From positions 1 through 41,131 of the forward strand of contig CANRKJ010000023.1 in the NCBI GenBank assembly GCA_947631185.1: a stretch of 41,131 nucleotides of DNA, in the 5' to 3' direction. Positions 20,964-29,340 of this stretch are shown one piece after another. The notes below the pieces were generated by a model. That model was not told the origin of the DNA and did no database searches. It saw only the letters and a program-made list of their open reading frames with translations. The stretch's first letter is position 1. Every line of letters starts with the position of its first letter. The position numbers and the translations under genes were made by a program. Source of the DNA: an uncultured Clostridia bacterium (lineage in GTDB: Bacteria > Bacillota > Clostridia > TANB77 > CAG-508).

Positions 20964-21680
20964 TTGAATATTGATGATTTTAAAACTTTTTTTGAAGAAG
21001 AATTAAGTAATAATAATTTTAATAAAAATATAAATTATGATTCCTTTCATAAATATATGAATTATATTTTAGAATGGAATAAAAAAATAAATTTAACTGC
21101 TATAAAAGATGAAAAAGAGTTTATCATAAAACATTTTGTAGATTCTTTAACTATATCAGAGTTAATAAATCCAAATTCAAAAGTTATAGATGTTGGTACA
21201 GGTGCAGGTTTCCCAGGAATACCTTTAAAAATAGTACATGATAATTTAAATTTAACTTTGGTTGATTCTGTTAATAAAAAAATAAATGTATTAAAAGATA
21301 TTATTTATAAATTAAATTTGGAAAATGTTGAAGCTATTCATACTAGGGTGGAAGATATAGCTCACAAAAAAGAATATAGAGAAGTTTATGATTATGCTGT
21401 TTCAAGAGCTGTATCAAATCTTACAACTCTATCAGAATATTTATTACCATTAGTAAAAATTGGTGGAAAAGCAATATGTATGAAAGGACCTAATTTTGAA
21501 TCAGAAATTATAAATAGTAAAAAGGCAATTAAATTATTAGGTGGGGAAATAGAAAGTGTTATTTCACTTTGTATAGATGAAAATATAGAAAGAAATATTA
21601 TTATTATAAATAAAATATCAAATTCACCAGTTTTATATCCTAGAAGTAATGGTTTACCATTAAAGAAACCTTTATCATAA
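20964..21680 (+). CDS. rsmG: 16S rRNA m7G527 methyltransferase RsmG
   Basis: A 238-residue SAM-dependent methyltransferase of normal length. Start TTG 20964, with GGAGG 8 nt upstream that abuts the mnmG stop. The SAM site reads VIDVGTGAGFPGIPLKI, followed by LVDSVNKK and the YDYAVSRAVSNL segment. It methylates G527 of 16S rRNA, and in other bacteria its loss gives low-level streptomycin resistance. It is co-transcribed with mnmG and followed by a terminator. Confidence 0.96.
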   Translation: MNIDDFKTFFEEELSNNNFNKNINYDSFHKYMNYILEWNKKINLTAIKDEKEFIIKHFVDSLTISELINPNSKVIDVGTGAGFPGIPLKIVHDNLNLTLVDSVNKKINVLKDIIYKLNLENVEAIHTRVEDIAHKKEYREVYDYAVSRAVSNLTTLSEYLLPLVKIGGKAICMKGPNFESEIINSKKAIKLLGGEIESVISLCIDENIERNIIIINKISNSPVLYPRSNGLPLKKPLS

Positions 21681-21710
21681 ATGAGTTTATTTTAATAAAT
21701 TAAAATTAAT

Positions 21711-21746
21711 ATATGAGATTACATTTATGTTTTCTCATATTTTTTA
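21711..21746 (+). terminator. Terminator after rsmG
   Basis: ATATGAGA (21711-21718) pairs with TCTCATAT (21733-21740), followed by TTTTT. Confidence 0.8.
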
Positions 21747-21782
21747 TAGAAAAAAGTTTTAAAATTTCATAATATAAAAAAC

Positions 21783-22693
21783 TGTAGGGCGCTCATTGGG
21801 TGCCCGAATAGTTTATTGCATTGCATTATTCTAATAATTTTCAAATATTTTTTATTATAAATTAGAATTTAATTTATTTAATGTTTTATTATCATATTTA
21901 TAATTGTTTAATTATTTTACAAATTTATGCAATAGTATAATATTTATTGCTTGTATCAATGTAGGAGCGCTCATTTGACACCCGAATAGTTTAGTGTATA
22001 ACATTATTCTAATAATTTTCAAAAATTTTTTATAATAAATTAGAATTTAATTTATTTAATGCTTTTTATCATACTTATAATTATTTAATTATTTTACAAA
22101 TTTATGCAATAGTATAATATTTATTGCTTGTATCAATGTAGGGGCGCTCATTGGGCGCCCGAATAGTTTATTGCATTGCATTATTCTAATAATTTTCAAA
22201 TATTTTTTATTATAAATTAAAATTTAATATATTTAATGCTTTTTATCATACTTATAATTGTTTAATTATTTTACAAATTTATGCAATAGTATAATATTTA
22301 TTGCTTGTATCAATGTAGGGGCGCTCATTGGGTGCCCGAATAGTTTATTGCATTGCATTATTCTAATAATTTTCAAATATTTTTTATTATAAATTAGAAT
22401 TTAATTTATTTAATGTTTTTTATCATACTTATAATTATTTAATTATTTTACAAATTTATGCAATAGTATAATTTTTATCGTTTGTATCAATGTAGGGGCG
22501 CTCATTGGGCGCCCGAATAGTTTATTGCACTACATTATTCTAATAATTTTCAAATATTTTTTATTATAAATTAGAATTAAATTTATTTAATGTTTTATTA
22601 TCATATTTATAATTGTTTAATTATTTTACAAATTTATGTAATAGTATAATATTTATTGCTTGTATCAATGTAGGGGCGCTCATTGGGCGCCCG
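21783..22693. repeat. Tandem array of hairpin boxes, about 177-bp period, five units
   Basis: Boxes begin near 21783, 21961, 22138, 22315, 22493 and 22670, a very regular 177-178 bp step. The five spacers are close copies of one another (GAATAGTTTATTGCATTGCA at the start, ATTGCTTGTATCAATG at the end), with scattered substitutions and small indels. No reading frame persists. The array fills the rsmG-parA gap. The spacer is unrelated to those of the other arrays; only the box is shared. Confidence 0.9.
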
Positions 22694-22858
22694 CTTTTTA
22701 TATAATATGGAAGTAATCCTTTCCTATTATATAAAAGCGCTACGCGCAAAGATGCACAGAGATTTTCATAACTGAAAATCTCTCACGGCGAACAAATTCA
22801 CGGAAGGCCAAAGAAAAATATTAAAATATAGCTAATATTAAGGCTTTCCAATTTGTTC
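22693..22858. other. Compact three-hairpin element downstream of the array
   Basis: Three successive stems. The first joins about 22693-22711 to 22724-22738: GCTTTTTATATAATA pairs with TATTATATAAAAGC with one bulge, plus GGAA/TTCC. The second joins 22758-22767 to 22774-22783 (AGAGATTTTC, 10 bp perfect). The third joins 22790-22798 and 22802-22809 to 22842-22849 and 22850-22858 (GAACAAATT and GGAAGGCC against GGCTTTCC and AATTTGTTC). Linkers are unusually GC-rich for this genome (GCGCTACGCGC, CTCACGGCG). It may be a structured RNA or a small non-autonomous element; no promoter was found. Confidence 0.55.
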
Positions 22859-23198
22859 TATACTAGAAAATTTTTGAAAAAATAATTTATCACAAATATT
22901 AAAGATTATAAAAATAATTATATATTGAAAATTTGGTTTACTTTTTTTTACATAAAACTCTGAAAGCATTATGTTTTGTGCAATTAACATGAAATGAAAA
23001 TCGTGGAACATTCACGAAATATCGTATATATCAAAGGGTTTTGTCAATTTGAGTCCGTGGAACATTTTTAAAATATAAAAAAATATTAACAATTTATGTT
23101 ACTAGAATTATGTTAAAGCTACATAATATGTGTGTTATAGAAAAATGTTTATCATGGAAAATGTAATAAAAAAAATATATATAAATATTTAAATTTTA
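22859..23198. other. Intergenic DNA upstream of parA with two CGTGGAACATT repeats
   Basis: No gene. CGTGGAACATT occurs at 23002-23012 and 23056-23066. The first is within TCGTG-GAACATT-CACGA. GTGGAACA is one mismatch from half of the known parS palindrome (GTGAAACA), but no full parS is present. The rest is AT-rich. Confidence 0.4.
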
Positions 23199-23227
23199 TT
23201 GACAGATTAAATAAAGTTTTATATTAT
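23199..23227 (+). promoter_or_regulatory. Promoter of parA-parB
   Basis: TTGACA (23199-23204), a 17-bp spacer and TATTAT (23222-23227), followed by AAGGAGG and the TTG start. Confidence 0.8.
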
Positions 23228-23256
23228 ATTTGTATAAAAAATAAGGAGGGATTAAC

Positions 23257-24033
23257 TTGGGTAAAATAATTGCAATAGCAAATCAGAAAGGTGGAGTCGG
23301 AAAGACTACAACATCAATAAATCTAAGCACTATATTAGCAAAAAAAGGAAAAAAAGTTATACTAATTGATGCTGATCCACAGGGAAATGGAACTAGTGGA
23401 TTAGGAATTGAAAAAAATGTCGAACAATCATTATATGATGTATTAATAAACGATGTTGACATAATATCTACACTACAAGATACTTGTGTAAAAACATTAA
23501 AAGTTTGTCCATCTAATATGAATCTTGCTGGCGCAGAAGTAGAATTAGTTAATCTTATATCTAGAGAACAAAGATTAAAAGAACAACTTGAACCAATCAA
23601 AGAAAAATATGATTATATTATAATTGATTGCCCTCCATCTTTAGGATTGATTACATTAAATGCTTTTACTGCTTCTGATTCTGTATTAATCCCTGTACAA
23701 TGTGAATATTATGCATTAGAAGGATTAGGTCAATTAATTAATACAATTAATTTAGTAAAAAAACACTTAAATAAAAACTTAGAAATTGAAGGCGCTGTTC
23801 TTACTATGTATGATATTAGAACTAATTTATCAAATCAAGTGGTTAAAGAGGTAAAAAGATATTTTGGAGATAAAGTTTATAAAACTGTTATCCCTAGAAA
23901 TATTAAACTTAGTGAAGCTCCTAGTTTTGGAATGCCTATAACTTTATATGATCCAAAATCAAAAGGTTCAAGATGTTATGAAAAACTAGCAAAAGAAGTT
24001 TTAAATAATACTAAAAAACAAGAAGAAAATTAG
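23257..24033 (+). CDS. parA: Chromosome partitioning ATPase ParA (Soj)
   Basis: A 258-residue ParA ATPase of normal length. TTG start after AAGGAGGG with 6-nt spacing. The deviant Walker A is KGGVGKTTTSINLS, and switch and Walker B motifs appear as LIDADPQGNGTSGLG and YIIIDCPPSLGLITLNA. It contains the small-chromosomal-Soj ending KLSEAPSFGMPI. With ParB it organises and segregates the origin region and influences DnaA activity. parB follows after 14 bp. Confidence 0.97.
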   Translation: MGKIIAIANQKGGVGKTTTSINLSTILAKKGKKVILIDADPQGNGTSGLGIEKNVEQSLYDVLINDVDIISTLQDTCVKTLKVCPSNMNLAGAEVELVNLISREQRLKEQLEPIKEKYDYIIIDCPPSLGLITLNAFTASDSVLIPVQCEYYALEGLGQLINTINLVKKHLNKNLEIEGAVLTMYDIRTNLSNQVVKEVKRYFGDKVYKTVIPRNIKLSEAPSFGMPITLYDPKSKGSRCYEKLAKEVLNNTKKQEEN

Positions 24034-24047
24034 AAAGGGGAATAAAA

Positions 24048-24914
24048 ATGGCAAAAATGTCTGGATTAGGAAAAGGATTAGATGCTTTATTTGGAGGAGC
24101 AAACTTAGTTGAAGAGCAAGTTTCTTCTGCATCAAAAAAAGGGACTAATAATGAAAATGTAACTAAATTAAAGATTATAGATGTTGAACCAAATCCTACA
24201 CAAGCTAGAAAAATTTTTAATGAAGAATCTATTGATGAATTAGCTGAATCAATAAAAACTTATGGAGTTATACAACCTATCATAGTTACTAAAAAAGATA
24301 AATATTATGAAATAGTTGCTGGTGAAAGAAGATGGAGAGCTTCTAAGAAAGCTGGACTAGATGAGATACCTGTAATTATAAGAGATTACGATGAACAAAA
24401 AAATATGGAAATTTCTTTGATAGAAAATATTCAAAGAGAAGACTTAAATCCAATAGAAAAAGCCAGAGGAATAAAAATGCTTATGGATCAATATAATCTT
24501 ACTCAACAAAAGATTGCAGACATATTAGGAAAAAGCAGAAGTTCGATTGCAAATACAGTTAGAATATTAAATTTAGACGAAAAAGTAATAGAAATCGCAC
24601 TTCAGGGTAAACTAACAGAAGGACATTGTAAAGCTTTGATGGCTATACTTGATCCAGAAAAACAATATGAAATGGCATTAAAAATGGTGGAATCTGGAGA
24701 CTCTGTTAGAGAAGCTGAAAAGAAAATGCACATTAAGAAAAAAATGAAGAAGCAAGATGAAAAATATGAAGCTATATATAAAGATATAGAACAATCATTT
24801 AGAGGCTTTTTTGGTACAAAGGTTAAGCTAGATGCTGGAGCTAGAAAAGGAAAAATAATAATTTCTTATAATTCTAATGAAGATCTAGAAAGAATTTTAC
24901 AATTGATTAAATAA
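24048..24914 (+). CDS. parB: Chromosome partitioning protein ParB (Spo0J)
   Basis: A 288-residue ParB. The N-terminus (SGLGKGLDALFGGANL) is the ParA-interacting, arginine/lysine-finger type. The CTP-binding/clamp motif GERRWRASKKAGLDEIPVII lies near 85-105, ENIQREDLNPIEKA follows, and the helix-turn-helix reads TQQKIADILGKSRSSIANTV. It would bind parS sites near oriC, but I found no complete parS in the window. GAAAGGGG precedes the ATG. Confidence 0.97.
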   Translation: MAKMSGLGKGLDALFGGANLVEEQVSSASKKGTNNENVTKLKIIDVEPNPTQARKIFNEESIDELAESIKTYGVIQPIIVTKKDKYYEIVAGERRWRASKKAGLDEIPVIIRDYDEQKNMEISLIENIQREDLNPIEKARGIKMLMDQYNLTQQKIADILGKSRSSIANTVRILNLDEKVIEIALQGKLTEGHCKALMAILDPEKQYEMALKMVESGDSVREAEKKMHIKKKMKKQDEKYEAIYKDIEQSFRGFFGTKVKLDAGARKGKIIISYNSNEDLERILQLIK

Positions 24915-24924
24915 GGATGATAAT

Positions 24925-25446
24925 ATGGAAGGTTTTTTAGAATTTTTAAAGAGTGATAATTTTATGTTAATCAATTTTACTTTTGAAATTGTATTAGGCA
25001 TTATATCTATAGTTGCCGTCATTTTATTATGTAAATTGAATAAAGAATATAAAAGTTATATGAAAAAAATAGGAAATGGAAATAATATTTCTGAGATGTT
25101 AAAAGAATATTTAGACGATGTTGAAGTTATAAAAAATGATAATAGAGAAATAAAAGCATATTATACAAAATTAGATAGTGACATTAGTTCATGTATACAA
25201 AAAGTAGGAATAGTTAGATACAATGCTTTTAGAGATGTTGGAAGTGATTTAAGTTTTGCAATGGCTTTGTTAGATAGATATGATAATGGAGTTGTATTAA
25301 ATGGTATATATGGTTCTGAATCTTCTAACATATATGCTAAACCAATAAAAAATAAAGAGTCACAATATCAATTATCTGATGAAGAAAAATATGCTATCGA
25401 TTTGGCTGAACAGTCTAAAAATTTTATTGCAAAACATAGAAAATAG
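24925..25446 (+). CDS. DUF4446 family membrane-anchored protein
   Basis: A 173-residue protein with one N-terminal membrane segment (about 17-40, FEIVLGIISIVAVILLCKL), a coiled stretch, and the conserved block IQKVGIVRYNAFRDVGSDLS, then FAMALLDRYDNGVVLNGIYG. This block is the hallmark of DUF4446, which commonly follows parB in Firmicutes. Function unknown. It begins 10 bp after parB, so it belongs to the par operon. Confidence 0.9.
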   Translation: MEGFLEFLKSDNFMLINFTFEIVLGIISIVAVILLCKLNKEYKSYMKKIGNGNNISEMLKEYLDDVEVIKNDNREIKAYYTKLDSDISSCIQKVGIVRYNAFRDVGSDLSFAMALLDRYDNGVVLNGIYGSESSNIYAKPIKNKESQYQLSDEEKYAIDLAEQSKNFIAKHRK

Positions 25447-25448
25447 TA

Positions 25449-25477
25449 TTGACAAATTAAAGCTGAATATGTTAATA
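25449..25477 (+). promoter_or_regulatory. Promoter of the tRNA-Ser genes
   Basis: TTGACA (25449-25454), 17 bp, TTAATA (25472-25477; TAATAT one base later is an alternative), about 35 bp before the first tRNA. Confidence 0.65.
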
Positions 25478-25511
25478 TATATGTGTTGTTAGGAAAACCT
25501 AATAACCCAAT

Positions 25512-25603
<92 letters not shown>

Positions 25604-25605
25604 AT

Positions 25606-25646
25606 TAAAAAGGTGGAGATAAAAGTAATTCTTCACTTTTTATTTT
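25606..25646 (+). terminator. Weak terminator-like hairpin after tRNA-Ser(UGA)
   Basis: AAAAAGGTGGA pairs imperfectly with TTCACTTTTT, followed by ATTTTT. It may allow read-through to the next tRNA. Confidence 0.45.
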
Positions 25647-25660
25647 TAAATTATATTAAT

Positions 25661-25703
25661 GTAGGTGTACCCAAGTGGTTGAAGGGGCGAGTTTGCTAAA
25701 CTT
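25661..25703 (+). pseudogene. 5' half of a split tRNA-Ser(GCU), left attachment site
   Basis: GTAGGTGTACCCAAGTGG and the following D arm are identical to the intact tRNA-Ser at 25771. The gene stops within the anticodon arm at the core AGTTTGCTAAACTT (25690-25703), after which the sequence is unrelated. Its 3' half is at 38133-38195. Joined there, the two make a complete serine tRNA with stem CGAGT/ACTTG, a variable arm, T arm GGAGG/CCTCT and acceptor GTAGGTG/CACCTAC. Confidence 0.85.
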
Positions 25704-25770
25704 ACCCTATACTAATTTTTAAGGCACTTTGAAAATATAAAAATATGTTTTTAATTCAAAAAAAATAAAT

Positions 25771-25861
25771 GTAGGTGTACCCAAGTGGTTGAAGGGGACG
25801 GTTTGCTAAACCGTTAGTGTTCGTAAGGGCAGCGAGGGTTCAAATCCCTCCACCTACGCCA
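25771..25861 (+). tRNA. tRNA-Ser (anticodon GCU), inside the left end of the element
   Basis: Acceptor GTAGGTG/CACCTAC, anticodon stem ACGGT/ACCGT with loop TTGCTAA, variable arm, T arm GAGGG/CCCTC and an encoded CCA. The first 27 bases are identical to the split native gene 110 bp upstream, but the rest differs at many positions. It lies 68 bp inside the attachment core, so it is probably carried by the element to replace the gene it breaks. It has no obvious promoter and probably depends on read-through from the upstream tRNA promoter. Confidence 0.95.
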
Positions 25862-25943
25862 AAATCTTGTTTGTAATTAAACTTTTTTTATATTTTCATC
25901 AAAGGGTAATAAAAAGTATTAAATGGAATTAAAAAGTAATAAA

Positions 25944-25966
25944 TAACTGGAAAAATAACTGGAAAA
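25944..25966 (+). repeat. Paired TAACTGGAAAA repeats (left integrase arm sites)
   Basis: TAACTGGAAAA at 25944-25954 and 25956-25966, 12 bp apart. The same TAACTGG pair, 11 bp apart, lies near the right end at 38055-38072. The arrangement fits arm-type sites for the N-terminal domain of the integrase. Confidence 0.6.
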
Positions 25967-25970
25967 TTAA

Positions 25971-26001
25971 GAAACCAAATAAAAATGGTTTCTATTTTTT
26001 T
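25971..26001 (+). terminator. Intrinsic terminator near the left end of the element
   Basis: GAAACCA, loop, TGGTTTC (25986-25992), then TATTTTTTT. It may insulate element genes from tRNA transcription. The rest of 25862-26175 holds no gene. Confidence 0.75.
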
Positions 26002-26175
26002 GCGTAAAATATTAATGATGATAATATATAATGGAACTAAAATACCTTGACTAAATTTAAAACTTATTATATAAAATTTTTGAAGAAGGCTTGTAAAAGA
26101 AATTAGAATGTTGTAGAATAGCAGGCAAACATAGAGCAAAGAGAGTTACAGACATTTTAAACAAGTCTTTTTGTT

Positions 26176-26856
26176 GTGTTAATTTTGTGTAATAAGGGGG
26201 TGTATATTATAGTTGATATATCATTAGAAGAACTAATATGTTATAGCAAAAAAGAACATAGTCCATCTTTTACTATAATTGATGAACTTACAGAAGATGA
26301 ATTAGAATATGTAAAAACAGTTGCAAACAGATTAAGATTAAATCTATTAGAAATTAAAGATACAAAGATGGTTGCAATAGTAAATCATAAAAAAATTGCA
26401 TTAAAACTAGCAAAAGTGTTAAAAAAGAGATGTCAATATCTGTTTTATGAACTACTTAAAAGACCGAGTACCAACTTAGTAATATATGCACTTACAGAAT
26501 ATACGAATGGTTGGATAACAATTAGAGATAACGGATATGTAGTGGAATCTTATAATGCAGATGGAGAAAAGATAGACAAATGGATAGATACAAATATAAA
26601 TGATGTTAATACTACTAACATTTCAAAACTTAACTTTAATAATTATAATATATCATTACAGATAAAAGGTGTTGGCAGTAGTAACAAAAGTAATGAAACA
26701 ATTATTGAACTATCAAGATACCACTTTTTAAATGATGGAATATTTAATCAAGAAAGACAATGTTATTACCCAGAAGAAAAAGAGAGTAGCAAAGGTATAG
26801 CAGATTATAACCGATTAGAAAAATTATTTAAGAAATGGGGTTTCAAAACATTATAA
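26176..26856 (+). CDS. Unrecognised mobile-element protein (start uncertain, possibly AUA at 26209)
   Basis: Up to 226 residues. No signal or membrane segment; a basic helical stretch (KKIALKLAKVLKKRCQYLF) lies mid-protein. The C-terminal half looks beta-rich (WITIRDNGYVVESYNADGEK). I do not recognise the family. GTG 26176 has no ribosome site and GTG 26200 overlaps one. AAGGGGG at 26194-26200 points instead to a start about 8 nt later, where the in-frame codon is ATA (26209), giving a protein that starts IVDISLEELICYSKK. It is the first gene of the rightward group in the element. Confidence 0.7.
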   Translation: MLILCNKGVYIIVDISLEELICYSKKEHSPSFTIIDELTEDELEYVKTVANRLRLNLLEIKDTKMVAIVNHKKIALKLAKVLKKRCQYLFYELLKRPSTNLVIYALTEYTNGWITIRDNGYVVESYNADGEKIDKWIDTNINDVNTTNISKLNFNNYNISLQIKGVGSSNKSNETIIELSRYHFLNDGIFNQERQCYYPEEKESSKGIADYNRLEKLFKKWGFKTL

Positions 26857-26989
26857 TAGATAGTAAAAACAGGAATATAGGACATTCAAAACAGACTACC
26901 CCTAGAATTAAAAATAAATTTAGAAGTGGATAATTTTAAGAGTATAGATTAAAAGTGTCTTAAAATTAAAAATAAGAAAAGAGGTAGAA

Positions 26990-27880
26990 ATGAAAAAGTT
27001 AATTGAAGTTATAAAATTAGTAGCAGATAAATATATGGGCAAAGTAGATTTAATACTGTCGGATAATTTTTTAACTTTGGAATATTTAAAAGAGTATGGA
27101 GAAGAAAGTGATGTTTGGAAAACAGTAAGAATAGAAGAATTTGAAGATAAACTTAAAATAACACCATATCCTGAAAGAATAGAAAAGTTAATAGATGTAG
27201 AAGAAATAGAAGATATTATTGAAATATTAGAAAAACAATGCAATAAACAACAACATACACAAGAGGAGATTAACTACATAAGAGAGAAATATAAACAAGG
27301 AACAAAGATAGAACTAATTAAAATGTATGATTTCCAGTCAGTACCACCCAAAACAAGAGGGGTAGTTGAATTTGTAGATGATTTAGGCACAATACATATT
27401 AAATGGCAGAATGGTAGTACATTAGGTTTAGTTTTAGGTACAGATGAGTTCAAAATAATAGGGCAAGAAACAGAAAACACAATAATAAATGATGACCAAG
27501 ATAAAATTGAAGAACTAAAAATAAGTAGTAGAGATGAAATATTAGAACATTTTAAAGATGAATTTGGTGGAAGATTAGAAGAAGAGAAGAAAAACTTTTC
27601 AACTATGATGAACTTATATCACGAACATATAGAACAAACTTTTAAGATGACAGAAATACATAAATTGATTTTGAATAAGATAGTAGAAATAGAAAATGAA
27701 TTTGTAGGCAGTTTAAATGATAGACAAAGGGAATTGTTTAATAAATGGGAACTATATAGAGATGAAATAGAAAACTATGAAAATGAACAAAGTTTTATAT
27801 ATGGATATTGTATGGATAAAGAATTAAATTTAGAAAAAGATAGTTATAATGAGGCAAATCAAGATAGTTGTTTCATTTAG
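26990..27880 (+). CDS. DUF4314-domain protein with a DUF6809-like C-terminus
   Basis: A 296-residue protein starting after AGAGG with 5-nt spacing. Residues 1-85 are acidic and unrecognised. About 95-160 is the DUF4314 block (REKYKQGTKIELIKMYD, PPKTRGVVEFVDDLGTIHI, WQNGSTLGLV), a beta-barrel-like domain common in Firmicutes mobile elements. The C-terminal ~110 residues (LNDRQRELFNKWELYRDEI and EQSFIYGYCMDKEL) match the pattern of the next gene, a DUF6809-like protein, so this looks like a fusion. Function unknown; it belongs to the accessory cluster with DUF3846. Confidence 0.75.
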   Translation: MKKLIEVIKLVADKYMGKVDLILSDNFLTLEYLKEYGEESDVWKTVRIEEFEDKLKITPYPERIEKLIDVEEIEDIIEILEKQCNKQQHTQEEINYIREKYKQGTKIELIKMYDFQSVPPKTRGVVEFVDDLGTIHIKWQNGSTLGLVLGTDEFKIIGQETENTIINDDQDKIEELKISSRDEILEHFKDEFGGRLEEEKKNFSTMMNLYHEHIEQTFKMTEIHKLILNKIVEIENEFVGSLNDRQRELFNKWELYRDEIENYENEQSFIYGYCMDKELNLEKDSYNEANQDSCFI

Positions 27881-27914
27881 AAGTGATAGTATATAAAGTG
27901 AAAGGAATAGATAT

Positions 27915-28256
27915 ATGGATAAAGAAGTAATTAAACATTTTGATAAAATATTTGGAACAGATATATTGAAAAAGATAAATTTTGAGGATAAGAAGTTATT
28001 AAAAGCAGTATATAGAACTTTTGAAGAAGATATAACAAAGCCAAACCCAAAATATAAAGACATTAGGCAGAAAAGTGTAGGAATAGCAGAAAAGTTAGAA
28101 AAGTCATTAACAGAAGAACAAAAGGAACTTTTAAATGAATATTAAGAATTAGAAAATGAAATGCACAGCATAGAATTTGAACAGGTTTTTATATTTGGAT
28201 ATTTAATGTCAAAACAAATAGATATAGAGGGAAAAATAATTGATGAACAAGATTAG
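27915..28256 (+). pseudogene. DUF6809-like gene interrupted by an in-frame TAA
   Basis: ATG 27915 opens a 76-codon frame ending at TAA 28143-28145. The same frame then continues for 36 sense codons (ELENEMHSIEFEQVFIFGYL) to TAG 28256. The continuation matches the C-terminus of the upstream DUF4314 protein (EQSFIYGYCMDKEL against EQVFIFGYLMSKQI). One substitution, most simply GAA to TAA, therefore explains the break. Intact length would be 113 residues. Its last codons overlap the start of the DUF3846 gene. Confidence 0.75.
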
Positions 28257-28554
28257 AGTTTTAATTGTAGAGCCCCATAAAGAGCCAAGACAGGTAAAGA
28301 TAGTACATACTTTAGAAAATTTACAGAAGTCAGTTGATGGACTTATAGAATATGTTGAGTTAGATTATCAAACAGACCTTATATGCAATGAAGAAGGTAA
28401 ATTATTAAATATGGAATTAAACAGAAGATTAGGAAATGATATAATTGCAGGAACATTTTTAGTGGTAGGACAACATAATGAAGCTACTATATCATTAAGC
28501 AGAAAACAAATAAGTAAATATAAGAAAAGATTTAGATTAAATACATTAAAATAA
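28243..28554 (+). CDS. DUF3846-domain protein
   Basis: About 103 residues. It begins NKIRVLIVEPHKEPRQVKIV and contains GLIEYVELDYQTDLICNEEG and NRRLGNDIIAGTFLVVG, the typical DUF3846 pattern of small proteins in Firmicutes mobile elements. ATG 28243 is used; TTG 28240, at closer spacing to GAGGG, is an alternative. It overlaps the end of the broken DUF6809-like frame, suggesting an operon. Function unknown. Confidence 0.8.
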   Translation: MNKIRVLIVEPHKEPRQVKIVHTLENLQKSVDGLIEYVELDYQTDLICNEEGKLLNMELNRRLGNDIIAGTFLVVGQHNEATISLSRKQISKYKKRFRLNTLK

Positions 28555-28584
28555 TATAGAGTATCTACCCTATATTATTTTTTT
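28551..28584 (+). terminator. Terminator after the DUF3846 gene
   Basis: ATAATATAG (28551-28559) pairs with CTATATTAT (28570-28578), followed by a run of T. It overlaps the end of the convergent ribbon-helix-helix gene. Confidence 0.75.
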
Positions 28585-28778
28585 GGTTTTGAAACATCTT
28601 CAACTTGCAAATCTTTATACGCATATCGCATTGCAGATAATACAAGAGAATTAAAAGATACACCAGTATCTTGAGCCAATTTATTATAATCATTAAATAA
28701 ATCTTCCGGAAATCTAATTGTACGAGGAATATTAGCATTTTGTTTACTTACTTTATCTAATTTTTGTATCTTAAACAT
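28575..28778 (-). CDS. Ribbon-helix-helix (Arc/CopG-like) DNA-binding protein
   Basis: A 67-residue basic protein after AAAGGTGG. Residues about 17-50 (IPRTIRFPEDLFNDYNKLAQ, then GVSFNSLVLSAMRYA) match the strand-helix-helix pattern of the Arc/CopG superfamily: beta-strand RTIRFP, helix, turn and second helix. Such dimers are repressors, often in toxin-antitoxin or plasmid-copy control. It is transcribed opposite to its neighbours. No toxin partner adjoins it on the same strand, so a regulator of the element is more likely. Confidence 0.75.
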   Translation of the reverse strand: MFKIQKLDKVSKQNANIPRTIRFPEDLFNDYNKLAQDTGVSFNSLVLSAMRYAYKDLQVEDVSKPKK

Positions 28779-28930
28779 ATATAACCACCTTTATACCATT
28801 TTGATACCATAATCATAAAACAAATATTAGATTTTATATATAACCTTTGTGATACCTTTATGGTTGCATTTTTTAAAAATAATGATATAATATATATGGA
28901 AATTTATAAGTAAATGAGGAAATGAACATT

Positions 28931-29242
28931 ATGGATATTACATCAAATCTATTATTAGATAAAACAAGTAATTATATACAAGAAGTAAAAGATTTAGAAT
29001 TACTTAAACAGAAATTGGAAGAACATTTTAAATTTGAAATACCAAAGTACCTTTTTATGGATATGATAGACAATGAAGATTATCAACATTTTTGTCTAAT
29101 GGTTAATGTAGCAGTAGTAAATGATAGACTATCAAAAGAAGATGGAACAATATTAAAAAATGAAATCAAAGAAATAGCAGGTATAAATAGTGAGTATGAC
29201 AAATTAGATAAAGACAGGATAAAGGAACATTTTAAGGTATGA
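28931..29242 (+). CDS. Small unrecognised element protein
   Basis: About 103 residues, acidic and helical, starting MDITSNLLLDKTSNYIQEV. ATG 28931 is preferred because GAGGA lies 10 nt before it; ATG 28922 would be only 1 nt after. The helical pattern, including YLFMDMIDNEDYQHFCLMVN, resembles small adaptor or DNA-associated phage/ICE proteins, but I do not recognise a family. It is followed by the zinc-ribbon pair. Confidence 0.65.
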   Translation: MDITSNLLLDKTSNYIQEVKDLELLKQKLEEHFKFEIPKYLFMDMIDNEDYQHFCLMVNVAVVNDRLSKEDGTILKNEIKEIAGINSEYDKLDKDRIKEHFKV

Positions 29243-29340
29243 AGTTATATTGAGTTAAATAAGAAAAAGGCACAGAAATCAATATCGTTTGTCATTTGTA
29301 TAGGTAAAATAAGGATAATATATAAAAAGGGGAAGAAATT

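Noticed and set aside
22693-22858. Cyclic-di-GMP or other known riboswitch
   Set aside because: GCGCAAAGATGCAC is faintly reminiscent of a GEMM core, but the tetraloop-receptor helices are missing and parA lies 400 bp away behind its own promoter.
23002-23017. Complete parS site
   Set aside because: Only half of the consensus palindrome matches; the other half does not.
25888-26139. Minus-strand open frame of 83 codons at the left end of the element
   Set aside because: No ribosome site, composition dominated by Ile/Phe/Leu, and it crosses the arm repeats and a plus-strand terminator.
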